A stretch of DNA of 64,000 bases. Source: Myceligenerans indicum (GTDB lineage: Bacteria > Actinomycetota > Actinomycetes > Actinomycetales > Cellulomonadaceae). Positions 24,708 to 32,904 of the stretch are shown piece by piece. The position numbers and the translations under genes are program-made. Under the pieces are notes generated by a model. That model had not been told where the DNA came from. It did no database searches and was given only the letters and a program-made list of their open reading frames with translations. The stretch lies in NCBI RefSeq assembly GCF_016742955.1, contig NZ_JABBYC010000008.1:1-64000 (forward strand). The letters run 5' to 3'. Every line of letters begins with the position of its first letter. Positions within the stretch are counted from its first letter, which is position 1.

Positions 24708-24803
24708 TCGGCGACGAGAGGCACCTGAACGGTGCGGGCCGGCACCCGTATCCGAGAAGGAGAGCGGAGCCCCGACGTCGCCGCGAGCGGTCCGTCCGGC
24801 GCC

Positions 24804-25961
24804 TCAGATCCAGCGCTTGCCCCGGAACACCCCGAAGAGCCCCGTGCTGACCGCGGCCATGGCGACCAGTGCGCTCGGGTAGCCCCAGGCCCAGTCGAGT
24901 TCCGGCATGCCCTCGAAGTTCATGCCGTAGACGGTCCCGACCAGGGTGGGCGCGAAGAGGATCGCGGCCCAGCCGGAGATCTTCTTGACCTCCTCGCCCT
25001 GCCTCAGGCTGACCTCCGAGAGGTGCTTCATCTCCTCGTTCTGCCGCTGCGCGACGAGCGTGGAGTTCACGGTGAGGATGTCGCGGAGCGCCGCCCGGTA
25101 GGAGTCGACGCGATCGGCGGCCTCGGTGAGGTGGTCCGCGACGTCGCGCAGGTAGGCCTGCAGCTCCAGGTGGACGTCGTACTTCTCGGCGCCCTTGGCC
25201 AGCGACGCGCAGATCTTCTGCGCGGGGCGGACGGCCCGCTGGAAGTCCACGACCTCGCGGGACAGCTCGTACGTGCGCCGCGAGACCTCGGGGTCGCCGC
25301 CGAACACGTCGGACTCGATCTCGTCGATGTCGTTCTCCAGCCCTGAGACGACCGGCGCGTAGCCGTCCACGACGTCGTCGAGGATGGCGTAGAGCACGGC
25401 CTCCGGGCCGCGCGCGAGCATGTTCCGGTCCCTCTCGAGCCGCGTGCGGACGGCGCCGAGGTCCGGGGAGGCCCCGTGCCGGACCGTCACCACGAAGTCA
25501 GGTCCGACGAAGACGTGCAGTTCGCCGAACTCCACCCGTTCGGCGGCGTCGTCGTAGCGGGCCGCGTGGAGCACCACGAAGAGGGTGTCGCCGTAGCGCT
25601 CGATCTTGGGACGCTGGTGTGCCTGGATCGCGTCCTCGACCGCGAGCGGGTGCAGGTCGAACTCCTCGGCGAGCGAGTTGAGCTCGATCGCGTCGGGCCG
25701 CTCGAGACCGATCCAGGCCATGCCGCCCGGGCGGCTGCGCAGCGCGCGGAAGGTGTCGGAGAGCTTCGAGAAGGACGCGGTGCGCTCTCCGTCGTCGTAG
25801 ATCGCGGCCGCGACGACGGGCGACCGGCGCGGCGTGGAGGGCATCAGCGTGCCCGGGTCCGGCGTGCTGAACGGAACGTCCGGACGACGGCGTGGGCGTG
25901 GGCGCAGTGCGTCCAGGAGAGGGCGTGAGCGGACGGGGCGTGCGGGCAGGAAGGTGGCCAT
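24804..25961 (-). CDS. corA: CorA-family magnesium/cobalt transporter
   Basis: A 385-residue CorA channel. The cytoplasmic funnel includes HPLAVEDAIQAHQRPKIERY and a long stalk helix; two C-terminal transmembrane helices flank the signature YGMNFEGMPEL (GMN selectivity filter and MPEL loop). The N-terminal 60 residues are basic and variable. ATG 25961 is used; an in-frame ATG at 26084 lies within the long leader. It carries Mg2+ into the cell. The 400-bp upstream gap holds a short Pro-rich ORF and hairpins that could sense Mg2+. Confidence 0.93.
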   Translation of the reverse strand: MATFLPARPVRSRPLLDALRPRPRRRPDVPFSTPDPGTLMPSTPRRSPVVAAAIYDDGERTASFSKLSDTFRALRSRPGGMAWIGLERPDAIELNSLAEEFDLHPLAVEDAIQAHQRPKIERYGDTLFVVLHAARYDDAAERVEFGELHVFVGPDFVVTVRHGASPDLGAVRTRLERDRNMLARGPEAVLYAILDDVVDGYAPVVSGLENDIDEIESDVFGGDPEVSRRTYELSREVVDFQRAVRPAQKICASLAKGAEKYDVHLELQAYLRDVADHLTEAADRVDSYRAALRDILTVNSTLVAQRQNEEMKHLSEVSLRQGEEVKKISGWAAILFAPTLVGTVYGMNFEGMPELDWAWGYPSALVAMAAVSTGLFGVFRGKRWI

Positions 25962-26365
25962 GGGGTACTCCGAGGTCGTTGCGGCTTCGCCGGCGCGCCG
26001 TTCAGCGGCATGGGCGGTGCAGCACAAGAGGACAGGGGCACGGAGTTGCCGCGGCTCAACGGCTCGGGGAGGACGGCACGACACACCGATGCGGCGGACG
26101 CATCGGCGCGTTCTCGTGCGTGGGTGACCTGTGGGCCGAACCGTCAGCCGCGGCTCTGACTACTGGGGGGCTCGCTGCGGGTCATGAGCGCCACCCCCTC
26201 CAGGTCCGGGCGGCTCGTGGGCCGCCGATGAATGCGCGGGCCGCGAACTGCGAGACCGTCACGCCGGTGATTCCTGCGGGGCCAGTCTAGCCAGGGGCCA
26301 TTCGGGTTCGAAACCTTTCGAGACCGCCATCACAAGGTCTTCACCCGTGCCCGGCCCCGCCCGCC
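25962..26365 (-). promoter_or_regulatory. Long leader/promoter region of corA
   Basis: A 404-bp gap separates corA from the stop of the next gene on the same strand. It contains a 13-codon ORF with a strong ribosome-binding site (26144-26185) and a hairpin ccgatgcg / cgcatcgg (26086-26106). I could not match it to the M-box or other known magnesium riboswitches. If the promoter lies upstream of the small ORF, the corA mRNA has a leader of at least about 220 nt. Confidence 0.45.
26144..26185 (-). CDS. Candidate corA leader peptide (13 aa)
   Basis: ATG 26185 opens MTRSEPPSSQSRG followed by TGA. It is preceded by GGAGGGGG with 8-nt spacing, one of the best ribosome-binding sites in the window. 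The acidic-proline run EPP resembles leader peptides that control bacterial Mg2+ transporter genes by ribosome behaviour in low magnesium. A hairpin lies about 40 nt downstream, before corA. Regulatory role is inferred from position and composition only. Confidence 0.45.
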   Translation of the reverse strand: MTRSEPPSSQSRG

Positions 26366-28471
26366 TCATCCCCGCAGCGGAAGCGTGAGCGCGCCCTGCC
26401 CGCCGTCAGCGGCCGGAACCACCCGCACCGGGACACCCCAGTCCTGGCTCGCGAGATGGCAGGCCGGGAACACCTCCGGGTCCGGCTCGCCGTCCGGCCC
26501 CACCGGCACGACGTCGCAGGAGGCGGCCTTGGCGGTCACGTGCAGCACGCCCTCGGGCACGTCCGGATCGATCTCGAGGTCCCGGAACAGGTCGGTGCCG
26601 CTGCCGGCCCCGGCGCGCAACAGCTCGGGAGGGGTGGCGCTGACCCGCAGCTCGGTGGACGGCCCCCAGCGGTCGTCGAGCTTCTGGCCGGGCGCCGGCT
26701 CGAAGGGCACCTCCAGCCGCAGCCTCCCGGCGGTGACGTCGGTGGCGGGCCGCCGGGTGTGCCGTGCCCCGGAGTCCAGCACCTCGCCGACGAGATCGGC
26801 CGGGACGGGGATCCTCGTGAGGCGGTGTGCGGCGGACTCCACGACGGTCACGTGCAGTTCGTCGCCCGAGACCTGCACGAGCACGCCGGACGGCTCGGCC
26901 AGGCCGGTCGCGAGCGTGGTCACCTCACCCGGGATCCGGAATCCGCCGTACATCCCGCCCAGGCTCTCGCGATCGGCCCTCTCGGCCCCCTCGACGTCAG
27001 GGACGAAGCGGCGCAGGGCACCGTTGTAGGTGTCGGCGACGACGACGGAACCGTCCGGCAGCGCCGCCACGTCCAACGGGTGCTGGAGCCGCGCCGCGTC
27101 CGAGAACCCGTCCCGGTGACCGAAGTCGAAGAGGCCGCTCCCGACCGCGGTGACGACGGCAACCCCGGGCAGGTGGTCCGGCGTGACCTCACCGACATAG
27201 GACAGGGCTTCCGGCGAGTTCCGGAGATCGACCGGGGTGACCCGGCGCAGGGCCGAGGTCTCGGAGTCGGCGAGCCAGAGCATGCCGTCCGGCTGCCCGT
27301 CGGGGCCGATCGACTCGGCCAGGCCCGAGGGCTGCGCGAGCCACGCGGACGTGCCCGGGCCGTCCTCGAGCCCTTCGTTCATCGTCCCGGCCAGGAGCCG
27401 CGCCCGCAGACGCACCTGGCCCTCCCGTCCTTCCGTCCCGCCGAGGGAACCGACCGCCCAGAGCGTGTGGTTCCCCGCCATCGCGACGACCAGCGCGCCC
27501 AGCGCGGCCGACCACGTCACGTCCCACGGGGAGGACAGGCGGATCGAGCGGGCGTCGTAGGACGCGTCCGGATCGAACTCGCCGGTACGCTCCTCGTGGT
27601 TCTCCAGGCCACCCACCATGAACTGGCGCCCCGTCCCGGCCAGGGTGGTCACGACCCCGTCGGCCAGCCGCACGCCCCGCAGCGCGTGGTTCACCGTGTC
27701 GGCGACGACGACGTCGCAGCCGAACGCGTCGCGCGCCTCCTGCGGAAGCAGGCAGATCCCGTTGGGCTCGCTGAACCGCGCCTCACCGGGACCGCCGTCG
27801 GCCAGGCCGCGCTCGCCCGAGCCGATGCGCCGGACCAGCGTCTCGCCGTCGCCCGCGAGCTCCGCGAGGGAGTGGTGGCCCGCGTCGGCGACCAGGAGGT
27901 TGCCCGACGGCAGCGCGATCGCCTTCGCCGGGAACCGCAGCGTGCCCGACGCCGGCACCGGCGGCACGTACGGGCCGTCACCCCGGTGGAGGGTGCCCTT
28001 GGCGTCGTGCTCCTCGATCAGTTCGGCGACCAGCGCGGTGAGGGCGGACGCGTGCCCCTCCCCCGCCATCTGGGCGACGATGTACCCCTCGGGGTCGATG
28101 ACGACGAGGGTCGGCCAGGCCCGCGCGGTGTACGCACCCCACGTGACGAGCTCGGGATCGTCGAGCACGGGGTGGTGCACCTCGTAGCGCTCGACGGCGG
28201 CGGCGAGCGCCTCGGGATCGGCCTCGTGCTCGAACTTGGGTGAGTGCACGCCGACGATCACCAGCTCGTCGCGGTGTGCGGCCTCCAGCTCACGCAGCTC
28301 GTCCAGGACGTGCAGGCAGTTGACGCAGCAGAACGTCCAGAAGTCGAGCACGACGATCTTGCCCCGCAGATCGGCGAGGGTGAGTTCCCGGCCTCCGGTG
28401 TTGAGCCAGCCGCGGCCGGCGAGCTCGGAGGCACGGACACGGGGCAGGCGGGTGGTCGGCGCGGTGCTCAC
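26366..28471 (-). CDS. Thioredoxin-like plus NHL-repeat protein (NHLRC2-like)
   Basis: A 701-residue protein. Residues about 20-165 form a thioredoxin/AhpC-TSA domain with WTFCCVNCLHVL, an active-site CVNC preceded by an extra Cys. Then come NHL beta-propeller blades (FPAKAIALPSGNLLVADAGH, FSEPNGICL, ADTVNHALRGV, LADSETSALRRV, VADTYNGALRRF), and a C-terminal beta-rich domain. The arrangement matches the NHLRC2-like family found from bacteria to animals. There is no signal peptide, so the redox domain is probably cytoplasmic. Function uncertain. It overlaps nothing and lies 10 bp after the small gene upstream. Confidence 0.9.
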   Translation of the reverse strand: MSTAPTTRLPRVRASELAGRGWLNTGGRELTLADLRGKIVVLDFWTFCCVNCLHVLDELRELEAAHRDELVIVGVHSPKFEHEADPEALAAAVERYEVHHPVLDDPELVTWGAYTARAWPTLVVIDPEGYIVAQMAGEGHASALTALVAELIEEHDAKGTLHRGDGPYVPPVPASGTLRFPAKAIALPSGNLLVADAGHHSLAELAGDGETLVRRIGSGERGLADGGPGEARFSEPNGICLLPQEARDAFGCDVVVADTVNHALRGVRLADGVVTTLAGTGRQFMVGGLENHEERTGEFDPDASYDARSIRLSSPWDVTWSAALGALVVAMAGNHTLWAVGSLGGTEGREGQVRLRARLLAGTMNEGLEDGPGTSAWLAQPSGLAESIGPDGQPDGMLWLADSETSALRRVTPVDLRNSPEALSYVGEVTPDHLPGVAVVTAVGSGLFDFGHRDGFSDAARLQHPLDVAALPDGSVVVADTYNGALRRFVPDVEGAERADRESLGGMYGGFRIPGEVTTLATGLAEPSGVLVQVSGDELHVTVVESAAHRLTRIPVPADLVGEVLDSGARHTRRPATDVTAGRLRLEVPFEPAPGQKLDDRWGPSTELRVSATPPELLRAGAGSGTDLFRDLEIDPDVPEGVLHVTAKAASCDVVPVGPDGEPDPEVFPACHLASQDWGVPVRVVPAADGGQGALTLPLRG

Positions 28472-28481
28472 CGAGCCATTG

Positions 28482-28826
28482 TCACCCGGCGCGAACGGCC
28501 CCTACGACGCGAACGCGCACGGAGACGTCCGCGATCTCCTCGGGGATCTTGTCCACCACGGCAGGGTCGACCACGTTCACCTGGAGCACCCAGCCACCGT
28601 CCGCGCCGGGGAGGTCGTCGACGGCCACCTGCTGCGCGAGGACGTTCACGCGCGCGGCTCCTGGGGCGGACACCCGTTGCAGCGCGGTCCCTCGCGGGGT
28701 GGGCCGCTCCGGGTCGACCGGACTGGTGAACTCGGGAGCAACGCCGATGCCGACCACGCCGCTGATACTCGAGACCGCTGCTCGCAGCCCCTGCTTCGCC
28801 GCGCGCGCCTCGTCGAGTGTTGCCAT
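28482..28826 (-). CDS. Small hypothetical protein resembling a protease pro-region
   Basis: A 114-residue protein starting MATLDEARAAKQGLRAAVSS. It contains VVGIGVAPEF, LQVNVVDPAVVDKIPEEIAD and ends VRVRVVGAVRAG. The pattern 'VVGIGV...LxVxV...IPEEIxxVxVRVxxVGxxRA' resembles the propeptide-like segment that precedes trypsin-like domains such as that of the adjacent gene (ALGLVP...VRYRL...). It is thus possibly a free-standing partner or inhibitor; this is inference. No signal peptide. It lies between the protease and the NHL gene on the same strand. Confidence 0.6.
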   Translation of the reverse strand: MATLDEARAAKQGLRAAVSSISGVVGIGVAPEFTSPVDPERPTPRGTALQRVSAPGAARVNVLAQQVAVDDLPGADGGWVLQVNVVDPAVVDKIPEEIADVSVRVRVVGAVRAG

Positions 28827-28953
28827 CGGCGCCCACCTCCAGCCCTTCGTCCTGACCCACCATTGTGCGCCTGTTGCCCGGGCATGGCCAGGGCACATCG
28901 ACGGTCGATCAGAGTGGCGAAGGTCACATTTCGGACGCCACCCGGCGTCGGGA

Positions 28954-30066
28954 CTACCGCTCGGCCGCCGCGAGCTCGACCTCCATCGTCTCGAGCACGA
29001 CGTCGATCGGGTTCGCGTACGTCAGCCCCCTGCCGCCCTGGCCGCCGCTCTCAGAGCCCGCGAAGAGCAGTCCGATGGCCGCGCCGTCCTCGCGGTAGAC
29101 CAGCGCCCCGGAGTCCCCTCCCCGGGAGAAGGGTCCCTCGTTCCCCTCGATCTCCACCTGGTCGTCGAAGCTCAGGGCTCCGAGGTCCTCGTAGCCGACG
29201 ACGACGTCGTCCAGCTCGATCGCCGTGACCCGGCCACGGGTGACCGCCGTCGTCCGCCCGACCTTCTCCACCGTCTCGCCGCCGAGCGGACGCGCGGTGC
29301 GAGCCACCCGGCCCACCGGGTACGTGTGATCCACCTGGGAGCTGTCCAGCAGCGCGATCGCCGCGTCCGTGGCACATACCTCGCCCGCCACGAGCGTGGC
29401 CACCCTGGTCAGCTCGCCGACCCTGTCGCCGGGCATCAGGCCGCCGTCGGCCGGGCCTGGCTGCAGCACGACGTCGCCCGGGATCGCCTGTGGGCTGCCT
29501 GCCAGGACGTGGTAGTTCGACAGTGCGTACAGCTCGCCCGGCTCCTCGGGCCGCCGCACGAACGCCCCGAGCGTCCCCGCGGTCACGCCGATGTGCCCGA
29601 TCGAGATCCCGGGCCGGAGCGGACGCACGTGATGTGTCTCCCCCTCGGCCTGCGACGTGGGCGCCAGCCGGCGTGGGTCGAGCTCGCTGAGCGGACGGAT
29701 GCGACCGGTGCGGCGCACGTCGGCGTCGGGCCCGGCCTCGTCCGCGATCCTGCGCACGACGGCCCGCGCCTGCGGAAGTCCGAGCCGGTACCGCACGGCG
29801 ATGCCGTAGCCGCCGTCGGGCCGCGGCACGAGCCCCAGGGCAAGCGTGGGAGCGCGCACGGCGTCGGCCGCCGACGGCGTCGCCTCCGGAGGCGCGTCGG
29901 CGGGCCTGGCACCTGCGCCGCCGGTGCGCACATCCGAGGGTGGGGCGGCCTGAGCGCGCGGCCGCGCGCCGGCCCGGGAGGGCGTGCCCGGCCCGTACCG
30001 CTCACCCAGCTCACGGGCGAAGTCTGCAAGCTGCTCCTTCATCTTGCGGGCCGCGAAACGCTCCAT
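28954..30066 (-). CDS. Trypsin-like serine protease (S1 fold, cytoplasmic type)
   Basis: A 370-residue protein. An N-terminal basic helix and Pro/Ala linker (1-70) precede a pro-like segment (75-125) and a chymotrypsin-fold domain with the full triad: His186 in LSNYHVLAG, Asp234 in TDAAIALLD and Ser319 in RGGDSGALV. The sequence resembles the Nal1-type trypsin-like proteins rather than secreted trypsins. No signal peptide is visible from ATG 30066, which has AAGGA upstream; the in-frame ATG at 30120 lacks one. Substrates unknown. Its neighbour at 28482 may be a cognate partner. Confidence 0.82.
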   Translation of the reverse strand: MERFAARKMKEQLADFARELGERYGPGTPSRAGARPRAQAAPPSDVRTGGAGARPADAPPEATPSAADAVRAPTLALGLVPRPDGGYGIAVRYRLGLPQARAVVRRIADEAGPDADVRRTGRIRPLSELDPRRLAPTSQAEGETHHVRPLRPGISIGHIGVTAGTLGAFVRRPEEPGELYALSNYHVLAGSPQAIPGDVVLQPGPADGGLMPGDRVGELTRVATLVAGEVCATDAAIALLDSSQVDHTYPVGRVARTARPLGGETVEKVGRTTAVTRGRVTAIELDDVVVGYEDLGALSFDDQVEIEGNEGPFSRGGDSGALVYREDGAAIGLLFAGSESGGQGGRGLTYANPIDVVLETMEVELAAAER

Positions 30067-30245
30067 GGCACGATCCTTACCGAAGTCACCGACACTCCGA
30101 GGGACAAGTCGATGCGACACGCCGGATGGCTGGAAAAGTCACCCCAAAGATGGATAACCACGATCTTCGGATCACGATATCGTTCCTGCCCGGACGGCCG
30201 TCGGGCCGGAACACCACACCACTTCGACCGAGGTCGCGCGCCCAG

Positions 30246-30452
30246 ATGATCGGAACGACGAGCGAGACCCGCAGCACGCGGCTCAGTCGCGACGTCGTGC
30301 TCAAGGCCCTGATGTGGGCGCTCGAGCACGACGTCGCCGCCTTCGACGAGCACCGCACGGCGAGCCGCTCCGCGACCGACGACCTGTCACGCGCCCGGGC
30401 GAACAAGCGTCTCGTGGAGCGCTACCGCACCGAGGTGACGCGCCGCTTCTGA
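30246..30452 (+). CDS. Small helical protein (68 aa)
   Basis: ATG 30246 starts a 68-residue basic protein: MIGTTSETRSTRLSRDVVLK, then ALMWALEHDVAAFDEH and RARANKRLVERYRTEVTRRF. It looks largely helical and has no membrane segment. No family is recognised. Base composition and codon use match surrounding genes. It is convergent with phnD, and divergent from the protease gene 180 bp upstream. Confidence 0.5.
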   Translation: MIGTTSETRSTRLSRDVVLKALMWALEHDVAAFDEHRTASRSATDDLSRARANKRLVERYRTEVTRRF

Positions 30453-30465
30453 CCGGCATCGACGG

Positions 30466-30525
30466 AACGGGAGTCGACGGAGCAGGAGTCGACGGAACGG
30501 GAGTCGACGAAGCGGGATCAGAGGT
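30466..30525. repeat. 15-bp tandem repeat between convergent genes
   Basis: Three copies of GGA(A/G)C(G/A)GGAGTCGAC in tandem (30466-30510) and a partial fourth run into the end of phnD. They lie between the convergent 68-aa gene and phnD. Confidence 0.75.
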
Positions 30526-31447
30526 TCGCCTCGTCGATGCCCAGGGTGTCGACCACGTCGACGGCCTCGGCGTACGCGACGTCGTTCACCCCGACCATCC
30601 GGCCGCCAGGCGTGACGCCGGCGTGCTCGGCAACTCCTTCGATCGCGGCCGGCGCGACGTTCAGCAGGGTGTCCGAGACCGCTTCGGAGAGCTCCTCGGA
30701 GACCTCGGGCGCCATCACGATGGGGTCGTCCGGGATCACGCCCGACTCCCAGATGTGCCGGTAGTCATCGGGATCGAAGCTCCCGTCGGCCAGGGCGGCG
30801 GCCAGGGTCCGCGAGTCGATCTCGGCCGCCTCCGCCGAGCCGCTCGTCAGGGCGTCGAGCGCTGCGACATGCCCGCCGGAGTACGAGATCCGCACGTCCC
30901 CCGCGGCGAGGTTCGCGTCGGCGAGAGCCTTGCGCGGCAGGATGTCACCCGACGCGGACCCCTTCGCCCCCAGCGCGAGCGTGCGCCCCGCGAGCTGCCC
31001 GGGCCTCGTGATCCCGGAGTCCGCCGCCACCCAGATCCCGGCCGAGTAGCTGGACAGGTTGCCGTTCGGCATCCCGAAGGTGGCGACGGGAGTCACCGCC
31101 ATCTTCTCGGAGGCGACGGCGTAGCCGAGCGCGGAGAACTGGGCGATCTCCAGCTCGCCCGCCTCCATGGCATCGACCGTGTGCGCGTAGCTGTCGAAGA
31201 TACGGACCACGACGGAGCAGTCGAGCTCCTCCGCCATGGCGTCCGCGAGCGCCGTGTACGCGCCCTCGAGGTTCGCGGAGTCCCCGGAGGGCTGGACCCC
31301 GAAGCGGATCCCCTGCTCGGGGCAGACGTTGCCGGCCGCCAGGGAGGCGGGTGTGCAGGCGCTGAGGGACGTGGCGACGAGTGCGGCGAGCGTCAGTCCG
31401 ACGATCGCCCGGATCGGTGTGGTGTGGTGGACGCGGGTTGCCTTCAT
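30518..31447 (-). CDS. phnD: PhnD-like phosphonate-binding lipoprotein
   Basis: A 309-residue periplasmic-binding-type protein with a lipoprotein signal ending LSAC (lipobox), then IRFGVQPSGDSANLEGAYTA, ELEIAQFSALGYAVA, TLALGAKGSASGDILPRKAL and DDPIVMAPEVSEEL. This is the PhnD/phosphite-binding family, which delivers phosphonates to an ABC importer. ATG 31447 is used because GGAG lies upstream. The gene is followed on the same strand by nothing of the ABC system: no phnC or phnE is in the window, only the FAD oxidoreductase just upstream. Confidence 0.85.
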   Translation of the reverse strand: MKATRVHHTTPIRAIVGLTLAALVATSLSACTPASLAAGNVCPEQGIRFGVQPSGDSANLEGAYTALADAMAEELDCSVVVRIFDSYAHTVDAMEAGELEIAQFSALGYAVASEKMAVTPVATFGMPNGNLSSYSAGIWVAADSGITRPGQLAGRTLALGAKGSASGDILPRKALADANLAAGDVRISYSGGHVAALDALTSGSAEAAEIDSRTLAAALADGSFDPDDYRHIWESGVIPDDPIVMAPEVSEELSEAVSDTLLNVAPAAIEGVAEHAGVTPGGRMVGVNDVAYAEAVDVVDTLGIDEANL

Positions 31448-31541
31448 GGGCGAACTCCTCGCAGTGATGAGGGTCGGGTGCATCCGGCCGCTGGGTGGTG
31501 CCGTAAAGCCTCGGGGGTGGGAGACGACGGGACGTCGGGGA

Positions 31542-32711
31542 TCAGGCCACCTCCTCCATGACCTTCGCGGCGAGCCCGAATGCGCAGGCCATGCCGGTTC
31601 CCGAGGTCACGGACACGGCCGTGACGCCGGGCATCGGCTCGGCGACGAGGAAGGGCTGCGGGGCGGAGGCATACATCGCTTCCCAGCGCTCCACGGCTCG
31701 GAGCGGGACTCCGAGCAGGGACGCTCCTTCCGTGAGGAGGAGCTCGTCGAACGCCTCGGAGCGGAACGGGGCGAGCACGGGCCCGTAGGCGTGCGTCGCG
31801 CCGAGCGTCACCGTGCCGTCGGGCAGCTGGGTGACCGTGAGGCCGAGGCCGGCGCCGAGCAGCTCGGGGCGCGTCTCGGCGAGACGGTCGCGGATGCCGG
31901 CCACCCACGGGCTCCAGGCGAACCCGTCGTGGTGGAGCATCGACGTCCCGGTCAGCACGGCGGGGCCGATCTCCCCGATCGTGCGGCGGGCCGAGCGTGC
32001 CGGTTCGACCCGGAGCATCTGCTGTCGGCAGGGCTGCGTCCCGGCGTCGCGTGCGGCGGCGGGGAAAAGGTGTCCGACGTCGTGCCCGACCGCGCAGACC
32101 ACGCGTCGCGCGACGACGTCGCCACGCGACGTCCGTACGAGCGTGACGCCGCTGCCCGGCTCCAGCCCGACGACCGACGTCGACCACTCGACGCGGCACC
32201 CGGACCGGGTGTTGAGCCACGCGGCGACGGCCGCGACAGTCGTCCGCTGGTCGACACGCAGGTCCAACGGCAGGAAGGCACCACCGGTCACACCTCGTGG
32301 CGAGACGGCGGCCCGCTCGGTCACGCCCCTGCGGGTGAGCAGCTGGGCGTCGCCGTCGCGACGGGCGGCGAAGTCGTCGAGGGCGGCGAGCTCGTCGTCG
32401 GCTCGGGCGACGACGAGAGACCCTGTCTCCCGGACGGCGAACCCTGCCTCCTTCCCGAGCCGCAGCCAGCGCTCCCGCGACGCCAGGGCGTACGAGAGCG
32501 CGACCCCGTCCTGGACCGTGACGCCGAGATGACCGAAGTTGCGCACGGAGGCGCCGACCGCGCGGGCGTCGCGCTCCACGACGAGGACCGACTGGCCGCG
32601 TGAGACCGCCTCGAGGGCATGGGCAAGGCCGACGATCCCGGCGCCCACGACCACGAGGTCCACACGAGCGGGCAGCAGGGATCCACCGGAGAAGCTGGTG
32701 CGTCGGCTCAC
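31542..32711 (-). CDS. FAD-dependent oxidoreductase (TIGR03364-type, phosphonate-associated)
   Basis: A 389-residue DAO-family flavoprotein: the FAD motif VVVGAGIVGLAHALEA, the family block ASVRNFGHLGVTVQ, and a C-terminal TSGTGMACAFGLAAKV. The SVRNFGH stretch marks the subfamily repeatedly found with 2-aminoethylphosphonate catabolism, which agrees with the adjacent phnD 94 bp downstream. Presumably it oxidises an amine-bearing phosphonate product. GTG 32711 is the likely start; GTG 32663 is an alternative. No phosphonatase or transaminase is present here. Confidence 0.8.
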   Translation of the reverse strand: MSRRTSFSGGSLLPARVDLVVVGAGIVGLAHALEAVSRGQSVLVVERDARAVGASVRNFGHLGVTVQDGVALSYALASRERWLRLGKEAGFAVRETGSLVVARADDELAALDDFAARRDGDAQLLTRRGVTERAAVSPRGVTGGAFLPLDLRVDQRTTVAAVAAWLNTRSGCRVEWSTSVVGLEPGSGVTLVRTSRGDVVARRVVCAVGHDVGHLFPAAARDAGTQPCRQQMLRVEPARSARRTIGEIGPAVLTGTSMLHHDGFAWSPWVAGIRDRLAETRPELLGAGLGLTVTQLPDGTVTLGATHAYGPVLAPFRSEAFDELLLTEGASLLGVPLRAVERWEAMYASAPQPFLVAEPMPGVTAVSVTSGTGMACAFGLAAKVMEEVA

Positions 32712-32904
32712 AGCCAGAGATTGCCGGACGCGGAGAGTTCGGCTCAAGATCCCTGATGTCCTGCGAAAACACCTTCGCGTACTATTCATCGGCCGTTCCG
32801 CGGCGGCCATCTGGCGACCATCTGACGTTCACCGGACAGCCATGTTCGGTGGCGCCACCACCAGCCGTTTTCTCGCTCGACGCCGTCGGCAATAGCCTTG
32901 GCCG

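Noticed and set aside
25962..26365. M-box magnesium riboswitch in the corA leader
   Set aside because: I could not find the conserved M-box core; a leader peptide is the simpler reading of the visible sequence.
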